This document shows positions 13,365 to 18,932 of a stretch of DNA of 18,932 nt, piece after piece. Positions within the stretch are counted from its first letter, which is position 1. Each line of letters begins with the position of its first letter. The notes beneath the pieces were generated by a model. The model saw only the letters and a program-made list of their open reading frames with translations, was not told the DNA's origin and made no database searches. Origin of the DNA: an uncultured Lachnospiraceae bacterium (lineage in GTDB: Bacteria > Bacillota > Clostridia > Lachnospirales > Lachnospiraceae); NCBI GenBank assembly GCA_910586005.1, contig CAJUHG010000057.1:1-18932 (forward strand). The letters run 5' to 3'. The position numbers and the translations under genes were made by a program.

Positions 13365-16202
13365 TTACTTGCTCAAATATTTTTTTATATATGTTCCAGT
13401 GTAAGATTCTTTTACTTGCGCCACTTCCTCTGGTGTTCCCTTTGCAATCACCATACCGCCACCATCCCCACCTTCTGGTCCCATATCAATAATATAGTCG
13501 GCTGTTTTTATCACATCTAAATTGTGTTCAATCACCACTACCGTATTGCCACCTTCTGCAAGTCTCTGTAAAATCTCTGTTAGTTTATGCACATCTGCAA
13601 AATGCAATCCAGTTGTTGGCTCATCTAAAATATAAATCGTTTTTCCTGTACTACGCCGACTTAATTCTGTAGCCAGTTTGATACGCTGTGCCTCTCCACC
13701 AGACAATGTAGTAGAAGGTTGGCCCAATTTCACATAGGAAAGCCCCACATCATATAAAGTTTGAATCTTACGATGAACGGATGGAACTTTCTCAAAAAAG
13801 GTCAAGGCTTCTTCCACTGTCATATCCAACACATCATAAATACTTTTTCCTTTGTATTTTACTTCTAATGTCTCCCTGTTATAACGCTTGCCTCCACAAA
13901 CTTCACAGGGTACATAAACATCAGGCAAAAAATGCATTTCTATTTTTAAGATACCATCTCCAGAACATGCTTCACAACGTCCACCCTTTACATTAAAACT
14001 AAAACGTCCTTTGGAATATCCTTTTGCTTTTGCATCTGGTGTCGCTGCAAATAAGTCACGAATCTGATCAAATACACCTGTATAGGTTGCAGGATTAGAA
14101 CGTGGTGTTCTTCCAATTGGTGACTGGTCAATATCTATTACCTTATCCAATTGCTTGATACCTTCCATAGATTTATGTCTTCCTGGAATAATTCTAGCAC
14201 GATTTAAATCTCTTGCTAATCGCTTATATAAAATTTCATTGGTTAAGGAAGATTTGCCTGAACCAGACACTCCTGTCACACAAGTCATAACCCCCAAAGG
14301 AATATCTATATTGATATTTTGCAGATTATTTTCCTTGGCACCTTTAATTTTTAAAAACCCTGTGGGTTTTCTTCTGGTTTCTGGAACAGGAATTTTAATT
14401 TTACCACTTAAATAAGCTCCTGTAATCGACCTCTCACTTTTCATAATATCTTTGGCTGTTCCCTGCGCCACCAATTGTCCTCCATGCTCTCCGGCTCCTG
14501 GACCAATATCTACAATATGATCTGCTGCAAACATAGTATCTTCATCATGTTCCACAACAATCAATGTATTACCCAAATCTTTTAAGTTTTTCAGTGTATT
14601 CAGCAATTTATCATTGTCCCTTTGATGTAATCCAATACTTGGCTCATCTAAAATGTAAGCTACACCAACTAACCCAGAACCAATTTGTGTTGCCAAACGA
14701 ATGCGCTGTGCTTCTCCACCTGAAAGAGTTCCTGTAGCTCGAGAAAGTGTTAGATAATCCAATCCAACATCCACCAAAAATCCTACTCTTGCCTTAATTT
14801 CTTTTAATACTTGTGCACCAATCAATTGTTGTTGTTTTGTCAATTCCATTTCTTGTAAAAACTGTTGCAATTTCCAAATAGAGATAGAAGTAACTTCATA
14901 AATATTTTTTCCTGAAACAGTAACTGCAAGTGCTTCTCGTTTTAAACGCTGTCCACCACAAGTTTTACAAGGGGTTACTCTCATAAATGCTTCATATTCC
15001 TGTTTCATAGTATCTGACCCTGTCTCACGATAGCGTCGCTGTACATTTCTTATCAGTCCCTCAAAGGCCACATCATAAGTGCCTTCTCCTCGTTGTCCTT
15101 TATAATAAACTTTCACTTCTTTTCCATTAGTACCATGAAGTAAGACATGTTGAATCTTTGTAGGTAATTCTTCATAAGGAGTATTTAAATCAAACGCATA
15201 CTCTTTTGCCAATGCTGTAAGTACTGCATAAGTATAGCTGGATTTATCTGTACAAGATTGCCATCCCATTACCTGAATCGCACCATCTGCAATACTTAAA
15301 GATTTGTCAGGAATCATAAGTTCTTCATCAAATTCCATTTTATATCCCAAGCCAAAACAATCTGGACAGGCACCAAAGGGATTATTAAAAGAAAAACTTC
15401 TAGGTTCAATCTCATCAATGCTAATTCCACAATCTGGACAAGAAAAACTCTGTGAAAAATTAATTGGGGTTCCTCCTATTACATCCACAATTAAAAGACC
15501 TTCTGCTAGTTCTAATACAGTTTCCACCGAATCTGTCAAACGTTTCTCAATTCCAGCTTTCACTACAAGGCGATCTACAACAATTTCAATATTATGTTTT
15601 ATATTTTTATCTATGGGAATTTCTTCTGTTAGATCATAGATATTCCCATCTACTTGTACTCTCACATAACCACTGCGCTTCGCCTGTTCCAATAACTTTT
15701 GATGTGTTCCCTTTCGCCCACGTACCACTGGCGCCAACAATTGAATTTTGCTCCCTTCTGGCAAAGACAGAATCTGGTCTACCATTTGGTCTACGGATTG
15801 CTTTTTAATTTCCTTTCCACAAGCAGGGCAATGTGGTATTCCAATTCTTGCATATAACAAACGAAAATAGTCATAGATTTCTGTAACTGTTCCTACGGTG
15901 GACCTAGGATTGCGGTTGGTCGATTTTTGATCAATGGAAATTGCAGGAGAAAGCCCCTCAATTCGTTCTACATCTGGCTTTTCCATCTGCCCCAAAAACT
16001 GTCTTGCATAGGAAGACAAGGATTCCATATATCTGCGCTGCCCTTCCGCATAAATAGTATCAAAAGCAAGCGAAGATTTTCCTGAGCCACTCAAGCCCGT
16101 CAAAACTACAAATTCATTTCTTGGAATATCCACATCTAGATTTTTTAAATTATGTTCATTTGCTCCTCTAATTTTAATATATTGTTTGTCTGTTTTTGCC
16201 AT
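13365..16202 (-). CDS. uvrA: Excinuclease ABC subunit UvrA
   Basis: UvrA is the dimeric ABC-type ATPase that scans DNA for bulky lesions and loads UvrB. The 945-residue length is standard. Visible are Walker A GLSGSGKS (36-43), the UvrB-binding/insertion region, a zinc site CPDC...CPDC (255/258 and 279/282), ABC signature LSGGEAQ (493) with DEPS (519), a second Walker A GVSGSGKS (644-651), the essential zinc finger (C743, C746, C766, C769), a second LSGGEAQ (833) and DEPT (860). I placed the start at the ATG ending at 16202 because AGGAG lies 8 nt upstream and MAKTDKQYIKIRGA is the normal UvrA start. The frame stays open 43 codons further but that extension is not UvrA-like. The gene follows uvrB after 200 bp. 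Confidence 0.97.
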   Translation of the reverse strand: MAKTDKQYIKIRGANEHNLKNLDVDIPRNEFVVLTGLSGSGKSSLAFDTIYAEGQRRYMESLSSYARQFLGQMEKPDVERIEGLSPAISIDQKSTNRNPRSTVGTVTEIYDYFRLLYARIGIPHCPACGKEIKKQSVDQMVDQILSLPEGSKIQLLAPVVRGRKGTHQKLLEQAKRSGYVRVQVDGNIYDLTEEIPIDKNIKHNIEIVVDRLVVKAGIEKRLTDSVETVLELAEGLLIVDVIGGTPINFSQSFSCPDCGISIDEIEPRSFSFNNPFGACPDCFGLGYKMEFDEELMIPDKSLSIADGAIQVMGWQSCTDKSSYTYAVLTALAKEYAFDLNTPYEELPTKIQHVLLHGTNGKEVKVYYKGQRGEGTYDVAFEGLIRNVQRRYRETGSDTMKQEYEAFMRVTPCKTCGGQRLKREALAVTVSGKNIYEVTSISIWKLQQFLQEMELTKQQQLIGAQVLKEIKARVGFLVDVGLDYLTLSRATGTLSGGEAQRIRLATQIGSGLVGVAYILDEPSIGLHQRDNDKLLNTLKNLKDLGNTLIVVEHDEDTMFAADHIVDIGPGAGEHGGQLVAQGTAKDIMKSERSITGAYLSGKIKIPVPETRRKPTGFLKIKGAKENNLQNINIDIPLGVMTCVTGVSGSGKSSLTNEILYKRLARDLNRARIIPGRHKSMEGIKQLDKVIDIDQSPIGRTPRSNPATYTGVFDQIRDLFAATPDAKAKGYSKGRFSFNVKGGRCEACSGDGILKIEMHFLPDVYVPCEVCGGKRYNRETLEVKYKGKSIYDVLDMTVEEALTFFEKVPSVHRKIQTLYDVGLSYVKLGQPSTTLSGGEAQRIKLATELSRRSTGKTIYILDEPTTGLHFADVHKLTEILQRLAEGGNTVVVIEHNLDVIKTADYIIDMGPEGGDGGGMVIAKGTPEEVAQVKESYTGTYIKKYLSK

Positions 16203-16304
16203 CTGAAAAACTCCTTTTATTGTATCATAATTGTCTATTGAAAAACTTAATATTTCTTCTAACTTTATGTGTAATTTAAAACAAATTTTATGGGAAAAAT
16301 CAAG

Positions 16305-16377
16305 CCTTCCTTCTACATGTAAAATATACAAAGTATGAGTTAATCATAATTTTGCAACTTAACAATTAGAAGAAAGG
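16305..16377 (-). other. Hairpin in the uvrB-uvrA gap
   Basis: CCTTCCTTCTA (16305-16315) pairs with TAGAAGAAAGG (16367-16377) over 11 positions with one mismatch. Within the loop GTTAA/TTAAC can pair. On the minus strand CTTGATTTTTCCC follows, so it might partly terminate uvrB messages or serve as a processing site; the U-run is short. I see no convincing separate promoter for uvrA in the remaining gap. Confidence 0.45.
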
Positions 16378-16402
16378 TTTCATACATTACAAATTTTCTA
16401 AT

Positions 16403-18388
16403 TTACTTAAATTCTTGCAAGTTTTTCTTTAATTCTATCATTTTATCACGGAGTTCTGCTGCTGCCTCAAAATTTAACTCTGCCGCTGCAGTTTGCATTT
16501 TCTTTTGAATCTCATTTATTAACTTCTCTAATTCTTTTTTACTCATAGATTCTAAATCTTTTTCAAACCGATATTCTTCTTTGGCAACTTTTTTAGAAAT
16601 ACTGATTAATTCTCGCACAGATTTTTGAATCGTTGTAGGGGTAATCCCATGTTCCTTATTATAAGCTTCTTGTTTTTCTCTTCTGCGGTTTGTCTCATCT
16701 ATTGCTACTTGCATAGAATTTGTAATACGATCTGCATACATAATAACATGGCCTTCTGAATTTCTTGCCGCACGCCCAATTGTTTGAATTAAAGACGTTT
16801 CTGAACGTAAAAATCCTTCTTTATCTGCATCTAAAATTGCCACTAATGTAATTTCTGGTATATCCAATCCCTCTCGAAGCAAGTTAATACCTACTAAAAC
16901 ATCAAAGACATCCAAACGCAAATCTCTGATAATTTGTGCACGTTCTAAGGTGTCAATATCTGAATGAAGATATTTCACACGTATCCCCACCTCACGCATA
17001 TAATCTGTCAAATCTTCTGCCATCTTTTTTGTAAGTGTAGTAATCAACACTTTATTCTTTTTAGAAATCTCTTGATTCACTTCTCCAATCAAATCATCTA
17101 TCTGTCCTTCTACTGGACGTACTTCCACTTCTGGATCTAATAAACCAGTAGGACGAATAATCTGTTCTGCACGTAACAATTCATGTTCTTTTTCATAAAT
17201 ATTTGGGGTAGCTGATACAAATAGCATTTGATCTATTTTACTTTCAAATTCTCCAAAATTTAAAGGACGATTATCCTTTGCAGAAGGTAAACGAAACCCA
17301 TAGTCCACCAATGTACTTTTTCTAGACTGGTCTCCTGCATACATCCCTCTTATCTGAGGAATTGTAATATGTGATTCATCTATAATAATCAAAAATTCTT
17401 CTGGAAAATAATCCATCAAAGTATTGGGGGGTTCTCCAGCCTCTAATTCAGATAAATAACGCGAATAATTTTCAATACCACTACAAAATCCTGTCTCCTT
17501 TAACATTTCAATATCAAAATTTGTACGCTCTGCAATTCGCTGTGCTTCTAATAGCTTGTCCTCTCCCTTAAAATATTTGACACGTTCTTCCATCTCTTTC
17601 TCAATCTGAACAGCCGTTTGACAAATCTTCTCTGGAGCTACTACATAATGAGAAGCTGGAAAAACAGCTATATGTTCTAACTGGCTTTTAATCTCTCCTG
17701 TTAAAACATCAATTTCTGTAATCCTATCTACTTCATCTCCAAAAAATTCCACTCGTATGGCAGTCTCTCCATAATTCGCAGGAAAAATTTCTACCACATC
17801 TCCTCGCACTCGAAAAGTACCTCTTTGAAAATCCATATCATTTCTGGTATATTGTATATCTATCAACTTACGTATTACTTCATCTCTGTCTTTTTCCATT
17901 CCTGGTCGTAAAGAAAGCATCATATTTTTATACTCTACAGGACTTCCCAATCCATAAATACAAGATACACTAGAAATAATAATAACATCTTTCCGCTCCA
18001 CAAGTGCTGCTGTGGCAGACAAACGAAGCTTATCAATTTCATCATTGATAGAGGAATCTTTGGCAATATAGGTATCTGTAGAGGGTACATATGCCTCTGG
18101 CTGATAATAATCATAATAGGACACAAAATATTCCACTGCATTATTAGGGAAAAATTCCTTAAACTCTCCATATAACTGGGTGGCTAATGTCTTATTGTGA
18201 GCAATAATCAATGTGGGCTTATTTAGTTCCTGAATGATATTTGCCATCGTGAAGGTTTTACCAGAACCAGTAACACCAAGAAGAGTTTGGAATTGATTGC
18301 CATCCTTAAAACCTTTCACCAACTCTGCAATGGCTTGAGGCTGGTCGCCTGTGGGGGCATATTGTGATACTAATTCAAAATGATCCAT
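16403..18388 (-). CDS. uvrB: Excinuclease ABC subunit UvrB
   Basis: UvrB is the helicase-fold subunit that verifies damage handed over by UvrA and positions UvrC for incision. The 661-residue protein is full length. Walker A GVTGSGKT is at 38-45, the damage-probing beta-hairpin YYDYYQPEAYVPSTDTYI at about 91-108, DESH at 337-340, and helicase motif VI within QTIGRAARN near 540. The UvrC-binding UVR domain is at about 621-656 (LNFEAAAELRDKMIELKK). AGGAG lies 7 nt before the ATG. It is the first gene of the uvrB-uvrA pair, downstream of an extended -10 promoter and a possible LexA site. Confidence 0.97.
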   Translation of the reverse strand: MDHFELVSQYAPTGDQPQAIAELVKGFKDGNQFQTLLGVTGSGKTFTMANIIQELNKPTLIIAHNKTLATQLYGEFKEFFPNNAVEYFVSYYDYYQPEAYVPSTDTYIAKDSSINDEIDKLRLSATAALVERKDVIIISSVSCIYGLGSPVEYKNMMLSLRPGMEKDRDEVIRKLIDIQYTRNDMDFQRGTFRVRGDVVEIFPANYGETAIRVEFFGDEVDRITEIDVLTGEIKSQLEHIAVFPASHYVVAPEKICQTAVQIEKEMEERVKYFKGEDKLLEAQRIAERTNFDIEMLKETGFCSGIENYSRYLSELEAGEPPNTLMDYFPEEFLIIIDESHITIPQIRGMYAGDQSRKSTLVDYGFRLPSAKDNRPLNFGEFESKIDQMLFVSATPNIYEKEHELLRAEQIIRPTGLLDPEVEVRPVEGQIDDLIGEVNQEISKKNKVLITTLTKKMAEDLTDYMREVGIRVKYLHSDIDTLERAQIIRDLRLDVFDVLVGINLLREGLDIPEITLVAILDADKEGFLRSETSLIQTIGRAARNSEGHVIMYADRITNSMQVAIDETNRRREKQEAYNKEHGITPTTIQKSVRELISISKKVAKEEYRFEKDLESMSKKELEKLINEIQKKMQTAAAELNFEAAAELRDKMIELKKNLQEFK

Positions 18389-18426
18389 TTATTTTCTCCT
18401 GACTAGCTAATTTTACTTTCTTCACT

Positions 18427-18435
18427 ATTATAACA
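18427..18435 (-). promoter_or_regulatory. uvrB: Extended -10 promoter of uvrB
   Basis: Minus strand TGTTATAAT is a perfect extended -10, about 38 bp before the uvrB start. The -35 position holds TGTACT, a poor hexamer that is also part of the hairpin arm of the tRNA terminator. Confidence 0.65.
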
Positions 18436-18436
18436 G

Positions 18437-18485
18437 AATATAAAATAAAAGTACAGAGCAAATTCGAATGTTTGTTCTGTACTTT
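18437..18485 (-). terminator. Terminator of the tRNA-Pro transcript
   Basis: AAAGTACAGAGCAAA (18448-18462) and TTTGTTCTGTACTTT (18471-18485) pair over 15 positions with one mismatch, around an 8-nt loop. On the minus strand TATTTTAT follows. It lies about 150 bp downstream of the tRNA and just upstream of the uvrB -10 box, so it separates the two transcripts. Confidence 0.65.
18465..18478. promoter_or_regulatory. Candidate LexA (SOS) operator upstream of uvrB
   Basis: CGAATGTTTGTTCT matches the Firmicute SOS box CGAACNNNNGTTCG at 8 of the 10 defined positions. uvrB is a classic LexA target in Bacillus. However, the site lies upstream of the -35 position rather than over the promoter, and half of it coincides with the arm of the tRNA terminator, so it could be chance. 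Confidence 0.35.
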
Positions 18486-18504
18486 CTGCAATATAATTTT
18501 ATTG

Positions 18505-18636
18505 CTACGAATCCCATGTTTTTCTACTTCTAAAGTAACCATCTGAATTATAAAATATTCCAAAAATCTCACTAAAATAGGGAATTTTTGCTTGTCCTTC
18601 CTGATTAACTTGGATTTCTGGTGCCCCTGCCAAGGA
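18505..18636 (-). pseudogene. Coding-like remnant downstream of tRNA-Pro
   Basis: A 43-codon open stretch directly downstream of the tRNA 3' end, ending in TAG at 18505, has protein-like composition and codon use like the neighbouring genes; it includes PYFSEIFGIFYNSDGYF. No start or ribosome binding site is present, because the frame only continues upstream through the tRNA itself. It may be the 3' end of a lost gene, possibly left by an element that used the tRNA as attachment site. I do not recognise the family, and chance is possible. Confidence 0.25.
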
Positions 18637-18637
18637 A

Positions 18638-18711
18638 TCGATGCGACAGGATTTGAACCTGCGACCTCTGCGTCCCGAACGCAGCGCTCTACCAAGCTGA
18701 GCCACGCATCG
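18638..18711 (-). tRNA. tRNA-Pro (anticodon CGG)
   Basis: Complete cloverleaf on the minus strand: acceptor stem CGATGCG/CGCATCG, D arm GGCTCAGCTTGGTAGAGC, anticodon stem CTGCG/CGCAG with loop TTCGGGA (anticodon CGG, reading CCG), variable AGGTC, T arm GCAGG-TTCAAAT-CCTGT and discriminator A. The C1-G72 pair, A73 and G35-G36 are proline identity elements. The 3' CCA is not encoded (TTC follows the A), so it must be added by nucleotidyltransferase. Confidence 0.97.
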
Positions 18712-18724
18712 CTATTATGTTGGG

Positions 18725-18753
18725 ATAATATCATACTTTTTTTTCTTTGTCAA
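18725..18753 (-). promoter_or_regulatory. Promoter of tRNA-Pro
   Basis: Minus strand TTGACA (18748-18753), 17-nt A-rich spacer, TATTAT (18725-18730), with the tRNA 5' end 13 nt further on. It is the best sigma-A match in the window. CCCAACAT follows the -10 box. Confidence 0.85.
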
Positions 18754-18897
18754 TTCATCTTCATTCAGTATAAACCACAAACATCCACACTCTATAAGAC
18801 TTGTTGGGTTTATGAGTGCACTTGAATCTTTTAGAAGCAAGCTCCACAATTATTCTCACTTTGCCTTTATGTAAATAACAGAAACACGCTTCGCAAA

Positions 18898-18924
18898 TTT
18901 TCTATTATTATAAACAATAGAAAA
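18898..18924. repeat. Perfect 9-bp inverted repeat at the right edge
   Basis: TTTTCTATT (18898-18906) and AATAGAAAA (18916-18924) flank a 9-nt loop. Similar strings, GAAACACGCTT before it and GAAAACACACTT after it, suggest an imperfect direct repeat continuing past the window. No gene is recognised from 18754 to the edge. Confidence 0.4.
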
Positions 18925-18932
18925 CACACTTT

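Noticed and set aside
16219..16227. Extended -10 (TGATACAAT) as an independent uvrA promoter
   Set aside because: The transcription start would fall within the uvrA ribosome binding site, leaving no usable leader.
16203..16331. 43-codon N-terminal extension of uvrA
   Set aside because: The extension is not UvrA-like. The internal ATG at 16202 has AGGAG 8 nt upstream and gives the normal UvrA start.
18505..18734. Minus-strand proteins reading through the tRNA, and the plus-strand antisense frame
   Set aside because: Peptides such as RSGRRGRRFKSCRI and FEPATSASRTQRSTKL are well-known false translations of tRNA genes.

Overview
The window is a stretch of low-GC Firmicute chromosome. Gene content and order point to a motile anaerobic Clostridia member, most likely a Lachnospiraceae; that family-level placement is an inference from protein style and gene order, not a database match. 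All thirteen protein genes and the one tRNA that I can support lie on the minus strand, so transcription runs from high to low coordinates throughout. Apparent plus-strand reading frames are shadows or read repeats.

From right to left (direction of transcription):
(1) About 18.4-18.9 kb: a tRNA-Pro(CGG) with a clean TTGACA-N17-TATTAT promoter and a hairpin terminator.
(2) 13.36-18.39 kb: uvrB then uvrA, the damage-recognition half of nucleotide excision repair, closed by a very long hairpin terminator. A possible imperfect LexA box lies near the uvrB promoter.
(3) 10.75-13.17 kb: a dCache-type methyl-accepting chemotaxis protein, followed after one base by a small FMN-binding lipoprotein, again with a long hairpin terminator.
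(4) 10.12-10.75 kb: a 631-bp gap containing a 201-bp element bounded by a perfect 11-bp inverted repeat, then the promoter of the next operon.
(5) 3.5-10.12 kb: mbl - flhO - flhP - rod-binding protein - recD2, then comF - yvyF. This is the mbl/flagellar-rod cluster known from Bacillus, joined here to a RecD2 helicase and to late competence/flagellar-regulon genes.
(6) 3.0-3.5 kb: a 520-bp gap with a double hairpin terminator, two nearly identical 59-bp hairpin repeats and a structured 130-bp spacer between them.
(7) 1-2.98 kb: two uncharacterised membrane proteins, then cdaA (c-di-AMP synthase) and the 5' part of cdaR, its YbbR-domain regulator, which runs off the left edge. glmM would be expected next but is outside the window.

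Most of the genes are ordinary housekeeping. The unexplained material is in the gaps: the paired 59-bp repeats, the 201-bp inverted-repeat-bounded element upstream of mbl, and a recurring style of unusually long intergenic hairpin. Among the proteins, the least explained are the two membrane proteins ahead of cdaA and the chemoreceptor/flavoprotein pair. I did not find a convincing new multi-gene system; the best candidates for undescribed biology are the two structured intergenic elements.
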